Both the position numbers and the translations under genes were made by a program. A stretch of 64,000 nt of DNA, taken from contig NZ_OY728607.1 of NCBI RefSeq assembly GCF_963422225.1, positions 1,098,501-1,162,500 on the forward strand. The letters are read 5' to 3'. Source of the DNA: Candidatus Trichorickettsia mobilis (GTDB lineage Bacteria > Pseudomonadota > Alphaproteobacteria > Rickettsiales > Rickettsiaceae). The notes below the pieces were generated by a model. It did no database searches. It was not told where the DNA came from and saw nothing but the letters and a program-made list of their open reading frames with translations. Below, piece by piece: positions 34,992-43,734 of this stretch; position 1 is the stretch's first letter, and each line of letters starts with the position of its first letter.

Positions 34992-36469
34992 TATAGGAAT
35001 TTCAAAAATTTTACCAAAAATATTTTTTTGAAAATTTTAAAATTTTCTTTAAAAATTTGGTTGTTAAATTGTGATATTAGAAATTATTGACACTTGTATA
35101 AAAATCTTCTCTTAAAATCTATCTCAAAATAGGCCAATTTTTTAAAATTATATTAACGTGGCGTGAAGCAACGGTTCACCATATGAATATCACCGAGGCG
35201 TTCACAATAATTCATTGATCTTCACTAATAACAAGGGTGGAGATAAACCGTAATAAACCTGTCTCAGGCTCATAAATTGATTACAGTTTGGACAAGATAA
35301 CGGATCTTTTTTAAAGTTTAACCAAATCATTAATCTCCAGTTCAATGACTTGATTTTCTTAGGTATAATTTGGTTTATCGCCTTATATACAATAGGTAGT
35401 TGTATTCCTCTAGTTCTGTTAGATAAAAAGCCGTAGTACCTTATTATTCGAAAATAACGATCGGGTATGTGCATAATCAGGCTAGATATAAACTGCAGTA
35501 CAGGCATTGTGACGTGATCAATCGTGTTATTGTAGTGGTCAAGAAATCTAAACGTTACTTGCAGTCCATCATATTCCTCTATTCTTGCCTCAGAAATAGG
35601 AGGTCGTTTTATATATCGCCCTAAATAGTTTATGTTGCGTTTATGATCGTCTGATGGTTTTTGCAAATAAACATACCAACTGATTTCATATAGGCCGATC
35701 ATCCAGTTGTTAAAATCGCCATCATTTTGATATTTCGACGGTAATTTCAAATTACTTGAGGCGTATTCTGAGCGAAATAACTCAAGAATTCTATGTCTCC
35801 ACATTTTTTTAATAGGCTCGGCAGGGAAAAATAATTTACGCCAATTACCCTTGCTATCTATACCGCCGCAAGTAACCGATAAATGGATATGAACATTACG
35901 TTTTAAATCTCTACCGAAGGTGTGCAGGGCAGTAAATATAGCGACTACAATCTTTTTCTTTGTTGCTATTTCCTTAATAATTCCGGCGGCAACAGCAGAA
36001 ATTAATCCAAACAGATTGCGATTAAGCCAAAATATTGGCCATAATGAGTCGGGCATTGTAAATGTAATGTGCTGCCAACGTGTCTTTGGTAGAACATTGG
36101 TAGCTTTACTTATCCATTGATCTGTTTGCTTCTTACCGCAACGAGAACAAAATCTACCTTTACAACTAAATACTACTGATTTACCGTGATCACATGTAGG
36201 GCAGCTATAACTCTTAAATCCTAAATATTTCGTTCCGCACAATATAACTTTAGTAACGTTAAAGATAATACCATACCTCAGCTCGCTATATTTTTCAGTG
36301 AAATCGACGCCAATTACCCCGATCAAGAAAAATATGTTTTATAGAGATTCCTTTACCGATTATTTCCATCTTTTACTCTGATTATTTGTAATGACTTGCA
36401 TATTACCTTTGATAACAGAAGTTGGCAAGAGATGTAAAAAGCTAAGCTGCCACCGATAGGTGGCTTATC
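34989..36469 (-). mobile_element. IS91-family element, copy 2 (1,481 bp, uninterrupted)
   Basis: Shares both ends and full length with the copy at 22860, in the opposite orientation. It starts TAGTATAGG and ends GGCTTATC. There is no target duplication. The flanking host sequence reads in frame across the gap (TTA then TTGTTG), which supports these ends to the base, although one base at the CTTG side is ambiguous. Confidence 0.88.
35202..36326 (-). CDS. IS91-family HUH/Y2 transposase (copy 2)
   Basis: A 374-residue protein identical to that at 23003-24127, including the HUH site and the paired tyrosines. It carries the same out-of-frame N-terminus upstream (toward 36369), so the break preceded duplication or is normal for the element. 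Confidence 0.88.
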   Translation of the reverse strand: MIGVIGVDFTEKYSELRYGIIFNVTKVILCGTKYLGFKSYSCPTCDHGKSVVFSCKGRFCSRCGKKQTDQWISKATNVLPKTRWQHITFTMPDSLWPIFWLNRNLFGLISAVAAGIIKEIATKKKIVVAIFTALHTFGRDLKRNVHIHLSVTCGGIDSKGNWRKLFFPAEPIKKMWRHRILELFRSEYASSNLKLPSKYQNDGDFNNWMIGLYEISWYVYLQKPSDDHKRNINYLGRYIKRPPISEARIEEYDGLQVTFRFLDHYNNTIDHVTMPVLQFISSLIMHIPDRYFRIIRYYGFLSNRTRGIQLPIVYKAINQIIPKKIKSLNWRLMIWLNFKKDPLSCPNCNQFMSLRQVYYGLSPPLLLVKINELL

Positions 36470-38335
36470 TTGTTGAAAGGCAAATACAACCTAAATGAAT
36501 TTGCTTGTGCCGTATTAAATAGTGGAGTGCCGACAGATTTAGTTTTGGAGGCTTTTAGTAATGAAGGAATAAAGATTGATTTTAATTTACCAAGTCAAGA
36601 TGGAGTCAGTGGTACTGTATTGCAAATTTTAGTAAATAAAAACGTACCATATCATGATATAGGTCGTGTTCTCGATGCAATGCCAGAACATACTGTGGAT
36701 TGGGCGCAGAATTTTAATGGTGGAATACATAATGGGCGCAATTTTATGACGGCGTTTTTTCAGCAGAATAATTGGATGACACCAGAACAGTTATTACCAA
36801 CAGTTAAGGCATTTGCTAAAAATAAAATAGATCTTAGCATAAAAGATCAACATAATCATATAGCACTTAATGATATTGTTAATAAGATTAATCATGGTGC
36901 TGAGATTAATAAATATTTTGTTCAAGAAATTGCAAAAAGTGGAACCGCATTTAAAGATGTATTTATTGCATTTCGAGAGAAAGTAAAAATTTCTGATATG
37001 TTAAAAGCTTATGAAGGTCAGGAAATAGATTTTAACGCTCCATCTCAAGAATTGGGAGTAGCAATGATGTATCCCGCAGGATCTATTATTCCTATGGGTA
37101 TGTTTGCACCAACGACTACTTTGTTTAAAGAACTATTTAATTATGTAAATGATCAACAACAATTCAAGAAGGTGATAAAGTTATTAAAAGCTTATGAAAA
37201 TATTGATTGGAGTCAACCATTAAATGGTATGAATGGTGATAATATTCTTAGTAAAATTGCTGGTTTTGAGAATATACAAAATAATATAGTGCAACTATTG
37301 CAAACTGCTAAAGATGAGTATGGTTTGAGCTTCAAATTAAATAGCACAGCATTATTAACTCAGATTGTAGATCAGATAAATTATAATCAGGAGCCTGCGG
37401 AAATAATTAAGACAATTGAAGAATTAGAATTTAAAGTTAATAAAGGACTTATGGCAGTTGTTTTTGCAAATAATAAGAATATTGCTTTATCAGTAGCAGC
37501 AGATTTATTTCCCGGAGCACAACTTGCTGAGGTCTCTATTCAAGATTTGCCAATGGTTGCTAGGATGATAACTAAAGATAATAATCCTTGGAGCATACAA
37601 GCAAGTTTTAATAAATTGATAGCTTTAGGATTTAACCAATGGACAGCTGACTTTGGTAATGGTCAACAGTTTTTAGGAAATATAGTACAGAGTTGTATCG
37701 ATTTACAGCAAGTGGAATGGGTATTATCCATCTTGAGTAAAGCTGGAGATGTGCCTTGGGATTTTAGTCATAAAGGTACTGATAATCTAAATGTTTTCGA
37801 TATCATGTTCATGAAACAAAATTTTCAAAATATTCCACTAGCTAATATTATAAAATCATTAGCTAAATTTGAGAATATTGACTGGGCAGAGGCTAGTAAC
37901 AAGATTCTAAATAGCCCAATGATTAACATGAATCTTATGAATTTGGTAGATTTTGTTAATCTTTTGCCGGAAGAAAAAGTTGATTTACTAAAAGTAGTAA
38001 AAGGCAAAACATTAATTGGTAATTTGGTTGCTCGTGTGACGTCTCTTGATGAATTTCAGAATTTAATGTTAGTTTGTCGAGATAAATTTAATATAAATCT
38101 TAATAACAAAATTGGAGTTAATGAAGATAATATTCTAACTTATTTACCAAAGCATTTATTAAATATAGCTAATCTACTGCAAGTTGCCAACAATTTAGGG
38201 ATAAATATAGATTGGAAAGCTGTTAATAAAGATGGAGTTAGCTTGCTGGCTAAAATAATAGAAAAAACAGATAGCGCTTTCATTAAAGCTAATGTTGAAT
38301 ATTTAATGACTAATGTATTATACCAATTGCAATAA
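36470..38335 (+). CDS. Middle fragment of the large helical-repeat protein
   Basis: A 621-residue open frame. Host sequence runs from 36470 to 38320, after which four codons and a stop come from the IS630 element. The TTG at 36470 is only a junction codon, so there is no natural start or ribosome site. It contains several units with the I-D-W or I-D-F-N signature. Confidence 0.6.
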   Translation: MLKGKYNLNEFACAVLNSGVPTDLVLEAFSNEGIKIDFNLPSQDGVSGTVLQILVNKNVPYHDIGRVLDAMPEHTVDWAQNFNGGIHNGRNFMTAFFQQNNWMTPEQLLPTVKAFAKNKIDLSIKDQHNHIALNDIVNKINHGAEINKYFVQEIAKSGTAFKDVFIAFREKVKISDMLKAYEGQEIDFNAPSQELGVAMMYPAGSIIPMGMFAPTTTLFKELFNYVNDQQQFKKVIKLLKAYENIDWSQPLNGMNGDNILSKIAGFENIQNNIVQLLQTAKDEYGLSFKLNSTALLTQIVDQINYNQEPAEIIKTIEELEFKVNKGLMAVVFANNKNIALSVAADLFPGAQLAEVSIQDLPMVARMITKDNNPWSIQASFNKLIALGFNQWTADFGNGQQFLGNIVQSCIDLQQVEWVLSILSKAGDVPWDFSHKGTDNLNVFDIMFMKQNFQNIPLANIIKSLAKFENIDWAEASNKILNSPMINMNLMNLVDFVNLLPEEKVDLLKVVKGKTLIGNLVARVTSLDEFQNLMLVCRDKFNINLNNKIGVNEDNILTYLPKHLLNIANLLQVANNLGINIDWKAVNKDGVSLLAKIIEKTDSAFIKANVEYLMTNVLYQLQ

Positions 38336-39453
38336 TTAACGCGGTGGCCTAAAATGGATTTTTAACGGATAAAAGGTACTCAAATAGCTAAGTTAATATT
38401 GCCGCTAGGTTTTCATGATCATGATTTTATAAAAATGATGAAACATGAGCCGCATGGTCGGAATCGCATACGTTTATTGGCGATGTATCACCTTCAATTA
38501 GGCAAATCTTTTAAAGCCATATCTGCAATAGTGAAGTTGCACTGGAAAACCGTGCAATCATGGCTCAGAAGATTTAGAAATCATGGTTTTGAAGGTTTAT
38601 TTGAATCACAAAGAAGCGGCGCTCCTAGGAAGATTAACACTCTACAAGAATCTGCTCTTTTTGATAAAATCAATATGCTCAGTGAAAGTGAAACTGGCGG
38701 GTATATAACCGCAAAGGAGCTACATAACATGTTGCTTGAGGAATATGGCGCTAAATGCGCTTTAAAAACAGTCTACAATACTATGCATCGCCTTGGTTTT
38801 AGCTGGATTACTTCTCGTTCAATGCATCCAAAGTCAAATCAAGAGACTCAAAATACATATAAAAAAACTTCCCAGACATGTTAACAGAATTATTACCAAA
38901 AAATATCGATAGATGTAACGTTGATATATGGTCTCAGGATGAAACTCGAGTTGGGCAACAAGGTAGCTTAACTCGTATATGGGCTAAACGCGGCACTAGA
39001 CCCCGTAAAGTTCGGCAACAGCAATTCATTTCAACATACATTTACGGAGCTGCTTGCCATGATACGGGAGAATCTTTTGCATTAATTTTACCATATGCCA
39101 ACACACGGGCAATGAATAAATTCTTAGAAGACCTTTCTCTCACTACTCAAAGCAACCGACATATAGCTTTACTAATGGATAATGCAGGTTGGCACACAGC
39201 CAAAAAACTAACTGTTCCAAGCAATATCACTTTGATACCGCTTCCGCCTTATGCACCAGAACTTAATGCAATGGAACAAGTTTGGGAGTGGATCAAAAAT
39301 CATTTCTTGTCTAACCAATGTTACGGTGCATATGAAGATATTGTCACTATGGCTTGTTACGCTTGGAATCAACTTGCTCAGAATGTAGATTTAGTAAAAT
39401 CAATTATGTATAGAGACTGGATAAATACACCGTGTTAATTATTGCAATCGGTA
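38321..39453 (+). mobile_element. IS630-family element copy A (1,133 bp)
   Basis: Imperfect inverted repeats TACCAATTGCAATAATTAAC (left) and TACCGATTGCAATAATTAAC (right) bound the element. TTA lies on both sides (38318-38320 and 39454-39456) and removing one copy restores the host frame. Copy B at 52632-53764 has the same length. Confidence 0.88.
38399..39438 (+). CDS. IS630-family transposase by -1 frameshift (copy A)
   Basis: The first frame (38399-38884) has a paired helix-turn-helix (GKSFKAISAIVKLHWKTVQSWL and the TAKELHNMLLEEYG region). The second (38878-39438) has the catalytic part: DIWSQDETRVGQQG, ALLMDNAGWHTAK and PPYAPELNAMEQVWEW, giving D, D and E. Homology passes from TYKK to NFPDMLTELLP at a run of seven A (38861-38867), which suits programmed -1 frameshifting. 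The start is a TTG at 38399. The triad is complete, so this copy may be the active source. Confidence 0.87.
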
Positions 39454-41478
39454 TTAGACATTAATTGGAACGAAGGTTTAGATGCGCAAGAGAATAATTT
39501 ACTATTGTTAATAGCTCAAGGCGATGAATTACAACGTTGGGATTTGGTTAAAGAGCTAATTATAAGAGTTGATGGAGATGGTAAGCTAATATTTAATGTT
39601 AATTATAAAAATCAGCAAGGTGATTCAAGTGAAAGATTAATTGATAAAGCTAAATATTTGATGGATATAGCTTCATTGGATATAAATAAACAGGCTCTTG
39701 TCGTTCAGATGCAAGAAATGATAATAGCATTACGCAATCAAGGCTCAGTTGAGCCACGAGAGTTTATTATTAAAGATAATTTAATGTTAAACAAAGATCA
39801 GATGGAAACGGCACAGAATTATCAGGCATTACCTAAACTACGTGAAAAATTGCATGCTAAGTATAATTTAAATCAAAATCAAATTACTGATGCAGTAAAT
39901 GATCTGAAAGTTGCAATGGAAGTATATATTACTCAGAACTGGCAGTCTCAAGAGGATCGCAAGTTAATGCGTGAAGGAGATAATGAAGTTAGTGTTACCG
40001 GTTTAATTACTGAAGCCAATCGTTTGATCAATCTAGGACAACAGCATAAAAATGCTCAGGGTATTAACTTGAACTGGATCCCAAAAACAGAATTAGCATA
40101 TCTTTGGACTTGTGCTAAAGCAAATGGGTGTGAGATTAAGTTTATGGAAGTATTCTCCGGTTTGAATGCTTGTGAATGGGGACGTTTGGTGAACTTATAT
40201 ATTCCACTAACTAAGGCTATTATGGGGCATGGAAATGATGCCACTGATTATACTAAGATAGTGAATGATATTTCACCAGTAGTACAACAGGAAGTTGTTG
40301 ATGTTTTACTAAACAAGTTTGCAGACAATAAACCTCAGGTAACTAAAATTATTGTTGATGCTTTTCTTGATTTCATGGAATGTCGTAATGAGCTAGGGGG
40401 AATTATACCTGAACAGTGGAAAATGGAAACGCAAATGGTGATTGGCATGTTTAATCAAGTATTTACACAAAATATGTCAAAGTTTTTAAATAAACCAATG
40501 AATGGTTTGATTGAGAGTTATCATTATCAACAGTTTAATCAATATGTTATTACTGCAATAATATCTGAGCCAGAGTTGTATAAAGGTATAATGACCAATA
40601 TCTTTATTGATGAAAAAATATTAATCTCAGATAATCTATTGAAAGCCTTGCTAGCTCAAAAAGAAGGTAACCCAATAGATATTATAGCAGAATTTCAAGA
40701 ACAGCATGAGTTAATGTTAGATTTGCAGTTCATACCAGCAGAAAATATGTTTAAGTTTTATGATAATTTGGAAGCAAAACGGCTTTCTGTGTTAAAAGCT
40801 TTTAATAGTAGCAAGTTAAAGGTAAATATAGATTTTGAAAAGTTCATGCAAAAAGAGCTGACTGTAACTAAAATCAAAGAATTTAAACTAGCTACTGAGG
40901 CTCAGCTTGATGGGAATAATTCTTTGTTGAAAAACTTTGGTGCAGCATGGGTTTTGGATAAAGAAACCTTTAATACTATTGTTGATCAGCTTAATACCGA
41001 AGAGGTTCAGCTATTATTACCAAAGATTAATTATTGTAAACAAACACAAGAAACAACTGTTTTGTCAAAAGAAATATTGACCAAAGCAAAAGCTGTTAAT
41101 AGTGAAAAGTTGATAAATCAGGTGGTAGAGAATCTTGAAGATGCTGATAAAATCATTAACGAATTCATTGGAAAATTTGGTGCTATGGATTTACGAGTAT
41201 GTGTTGTAGATCAAATAATGCAGTTACTTAACACCAATAATGAGGCATTAGTGCATCGATTAGCTACTGATGAAAATATAATGATAGACTGGGTGGCTGT
41301 TATTGATCAAAATAAGCACACTTTGTTATCATACTTTTCTCATATGGAAGAAGGTAAGTATGCTCTAGATGCAATTGAAGTATATAAGCATAATGCTGAA
41401 GATTGGCAACAAACAATATCTCATAATATTGTAGAAATGGGAGGAAAAGTTGATGGCCAGTTTGGTGATGTGATTTAA
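39442..41478 (+). CDS. C-terminal fragment of the large helical-repeat protein
   Basis: A 678-residue open frame. True host sequence begins at 39457 (DINWNEGLDAQE). The frame includes a possible helical effector-like region with no recognised motif, and ends at 41478 in GGKVDGQFGDVI. Since its start lies in IS630 sequence, expression is doubtful. Confidence 0.6.
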   Translation: MQSVLDINWNEGLDAQENNLLLLIAQGDELQRWDLVKELIIRVDGDGKLIFNVNYKNQQGDSSERLIDKAKYLMDIASLDINKQALVVQMQEMIIALRNQGSVEPREFIIKDNLMLNKDQMETAQNYQALPKLREKLHAKYNLNQNQITDAVNDLKVAMEVYITQNWQSQEDRKLMREGDNEVSVTGLITEANRLINLGQQHKNAQGINLNWIPKTELAYLWTCAKANGCEIKFMEVFSGLNACEWGRLVNLYIPLTKAIMGHGNDATDYTKIVNDISPVVQQEVVDVLLNKFADNKPQVTKIIVDAFLDFMECRNELGGIIPEQWKMETQMVIGMFNQVFTQNMSKFLNKPMNGLIESYHYQQFNQYVITAIISEPELYKGIMTNIFIDEKILISDNLLKALLAQKEGNPIDIIAEFQEQHELMLDLQFIPAENMFKFYDNLEAKRLSVLKAFNSSKLKVNIDFEKFMQKELTVTKIKEFKLATEAQLDGNNSLLKNFGAAWVLDKETFNTIVDQLNTEEVQLLLPKINYCKQTQETTVLSKEILTKAKAVNSEKLINQVVENLEDADKIINEFIGKFGAMDLRVCVVDQIMQLLNTNNEALVHRLATDENIMIDWVAVIDQNKHTLLSYFSHMEEGKYALDAIEVYKHNAEDWQQTISHNIVEMGGKVDGQFGDVI

Positions 41479-41495
41479 TAGTTAAATCGTACTTA

Positions 41496-41531
41496 ATAGT
41501 TGGATAAGAATTTAAATTCTTATCCAACTAT
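41496..41531. terminator. Perfect 36-bp palindrome, bidirectional terminator
   Basis: ATAGTTGGATAAGAATTT is followed directly by its exact complement. It sits 18 bp past the end of the large helical-repeat gene and 17 bp from the end of cca, which face each other, so it probably serves both. Confidence 0.75.
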
Positions 41532-41547
41532 AGCTATCTATAATATC

Positions 41548-42774
41548 TTATTTTAAACTTACAACAACTCTCTCGTCACAGGCTATATCCAATAGTTGTT
41601 GCTTGGTTATAGTAAAATCGCTATCCATCCATAAAGACTTAAGCTTTGAGAGCATGGCACCTAAGACCTTACCATGAAGACCAATTTTTAATAAATCATT
41701 ACCAGTAATAGGAAACAGCGGTTTTGTGGTGTTAATATGTTTTGCTATAAATTCTTTGGCAATTTCGGAGTTGCTATAACTCGTCGCTATGACTGCTGTA
41801 ATATATTCTGGGTAATTGTCAAAATCTTGCCATAATTTTTTTAACATAGAATATATTGGCAGATGCTTCGATTCTTGAATTAACTTCAAGATATTTAATA
41901 TTTTTTCTGAATCATGTTTGGAAAATTTGAAGTTAAGTAATTGTTGACTGGTTAAAGAGATTTCAGTATGAAACAATATGCTGTACTGAATACTTCTTGT
42001 GAGTTTAATACCAATATTTTTAGCGAAGTCTTTTCCTTTTGCTAAGGCGTCATGATCCCATGCCCATGGAAAAATATATGGTAGTATATTTTTATTATTC
42101 ATTTGTTGTAGGATAGTAGGTGCATTATTTGAGTCGATTAAACGATCAATTTCTGCTTTAATTCGTTCAAAAGATAGAGTGCTTAATTTGTGCTTTAATT
42201 CAGCACAGGCTTTTAAGCCATCAGGATCAATTTGTTTAGCGTAATCACATGAGAATCTAAAAAAACGTAATATTCTTAGGTAGTCTTCCTGGATGCGTTG
42301 CTGTGGCATACCAATAAATATCACTTTTTTAGCTGATATATCCTGAATACCATTAAAATAATCATAAATAGTTTCTGTAAACGGACAGTAACTAAGTGCA
42401 TTAATGGTAAAATCACGCCTTGCAGCATCCTGTCCAAAATCTGTGGTAAATACTACTTTGGCACGTCGGCCATCGCAGCTTAGATCTTGGCGTAAGGTAG
42501 TAATTTCAAAGCGCTCATTATCTATAAACGCACTAATCGTACCAAAGGCTACTCCTGTTGGTACGATCTTAATATTATTTTTTGTTGATAAAACAGACAT
42601 TACCTGTTCAGGTAATAAGGTAGTATTAATATCAATATCGAAGTTCGGTTTACCAAGTATAGCGTCTCTAACACAACCACCAACTAATCTAGCAACACCA
42701 CCAGTAGAGTTTAAATATGATAAGATTTGCTTGTAGTAGCTAGATTGTATAGTAAGCTGTTTATATATATACAC
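41548..42774 (-). CDS. cca: CCA tRNA nucleotidyltransferase / poly(A) polymerase family
   Basis: A 408-residue class II nucleotidyltransferase that adds or repairs the CCA end of tRNAs. The catalytic motif is LVGGCVRDAILGKPNFDIDI, followed by GTISAFIDNERFEITTLRQD, RRDFTINALSY and RIQEDYLRILRFFRF. The rest is the helical RNA-binding domain. The length fits the alphaproteobacterial form. The two tRNA genes in this window have CCA encoded or nearly so, which makes repair the likelier job. The end faces the split helical-repeat gene across a shared terminator. Confidence 0.93.
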   Translation of the reverse strand: MYIYKQLTIQSSYYKQILSYLNSTGGVARLVGGCVRDAILGKPNFDIDINTTLLPEQVMSVLSTKNNIKIVPTGVAFGTISAFIDNERFEITTLRQDLSCDGRRAKVVFTTDFGQDAARRDFTINALSYCPFTETIYDYFNGIQDISAKKVIFIGMPQQRIQEDYLRILRFFRFSCDYAKQIDPDGLKACAELKHKLSTLSFERIKAEIDRLIDSNNAPTILQQMNNKNILPYIFPWAWDHDALAKGKDFAKNIGIKLTRSIQYSILFHTEISLTSQQLLNFKFSKHDSEKILNILKLIQESKHLPIYSMLKKLWQDFDNYPEYITAVIATSYSNSEIAKEFIAKHINTTKPLFPITGNDLLKIGLHGKVLGAMLSKLKSLWMDSDFTITKQQLLDIACDERVVVSLK

Positions 42775-42816
42775 ATTTATCTGAATTACAGTAAACTCCT
42801 ATCATTGCGGGCTAAA

Positions 42817-43719
42817 TTAGAGAATATCAAATATTTTTTGCCAAGTGTTGAGTTCTAACTTTAATAGTTTTAAGGAAAATCCCAAAATATCTTGAGCATT
42901 TTTAACGGCTGCGGCAATTTCTGGCTGATCACGTTGAAATACCTCGGTTATGGTCTGCATATTTCGTTTTGATAAGGTATCATTGGCTATTGTGGCAGCT
43001 TTAAGCTTTTCCTGTTCTATACCATTCAGCGCAATTGCTTGACCAAGCAATGCAATTGCTTGATTTAAAGCATCATCTATTTCTACTAGATTAGGGAGAG
43101 GGGCTTTTAGCCTATTCATAGCTCCTATTGCTTGTGCAATTCCTGGCATACCAGCATGTATATTTCCAAATGTTACTTTACCTAACGCAGATACTTGTAC
43201 TTCTATTGGATTTGGTGCAGAGCTAGTATAATTAGTTGTAACCTCACCATCAGGATCAAGATTACTGATTAGCAAGTCGCCACAAGGCTTATCTTGAGAA
43301 TCAACCCCACCAAATAAATATGCACCATTGACAATTTGAGTATTTACTAGGTCTTGAATTTGTGGTAATGCAGCATTTGCCTTGTCAGTAAATGTACCGG
43401 CTGCAAGTGCATTATCAGGTATAGCTTCTCTTAAATGCGTTATTACGTTTACGATCTGAACTAGAGCAGCTCGTTCTTCTCCTAATCTTATAGTAGCTGC
43501 GGTGATGTTCAATGTATAACCAGCTATTGCAACAGAATCAGCGATAATTCTGTGATATTCACTATATGTACCAGCTTCACGTAAAGCAACTTGTGTTGGA
43601 TAGCAATTTGTATCGGCTTTACTAGCTTCAACGAAGGCTTGCTTTGCTCTGGTAACTGCTCTTGAGTTGTTATTCAGAGTAGCATTTACTATATCTAATA
43701 TGCGGAAAGAGTTATTCAT
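42817..43719 (-). CDS. flgL: Flagellar hook-filament junction protein FlgL
   Basis: A 300-residue flagellin-like junction protein. The N-terminal coiled region is short of the classical flagellin start but the pattern of long helices at both ends is kept (RLGEERAALVQIVNVITHLREAI near the first third, and LNTWQKIFDIL at the end). The QIQDLVNTQIVNGAYLFGGVDSQDKP segment with YLFGG is the best FlgL marker. It follows flgK by 15 bp, the normal gene order. It would be exported by the flagellar type III system and sit between hook and filament. Confidence 0.82.
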   Translation of the reverse strand: MNNSFRILDIVNATLNNNSRAVTRAKQAFVEASKADTNCYPTQVALREAGTYSEYHRIIADSVAIAGYTLNITAATIRLGEERAALVQIVNVITHLREAIPDNALAAGTFTDKANAALPQIQDLVNTQIVNGAYLFGGVDSQDKPCGDLLISNLDPDGEVTTNYTSSAPNPIEVQVSALGKVTFGNIHAGMPGIAQAIGAMNRLKAPLPNLVEIDDALNQAIALLGQAIALNGIEQEKLKAATIANDTLSKRNMQTITEVFQRDQPEIAAAVKNAQDILGFSLKLLKLELNTWQKIFDIL

Positions 43720-43734
43720 AATGGTTTTCCTAAA

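Larger units (their letters stand above)
34443..41478 (+). pseudogene. Large helical-repeat protein gene split by IS91 and IS630
   Basis: Removing IS91 (34989-36469, no duplication) and IS630 (38321-39453 plus its TTA duplication) rejoins three frames into one of 1,473 codons without any other change. The 1,472-residue protein has no signal peptide or membrane segment. It consists of helical repeats of irregular length with a recurring signature of the type N-I-D-W (ENIDWSQPLNG, ENIDWAEASNK, INIDWKAVNKDG, LDINWNEGLD, IMIDWVAVIDQ). I know no named family for this pattern; it recalls degenerate ankyrin or Legionella-type effector solenoids. A bidirectional terminator closes it. Confidence 0.85.

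Noticed and set aside
34989..36469. Possibility that the frames on either side of IS91 copy 2 are separate genes
   Set aside because: The left frame stops within the first bases of the element and the right frame has no start or ribosome site outside it; joining the two at the element ends keeps the frame exactly.
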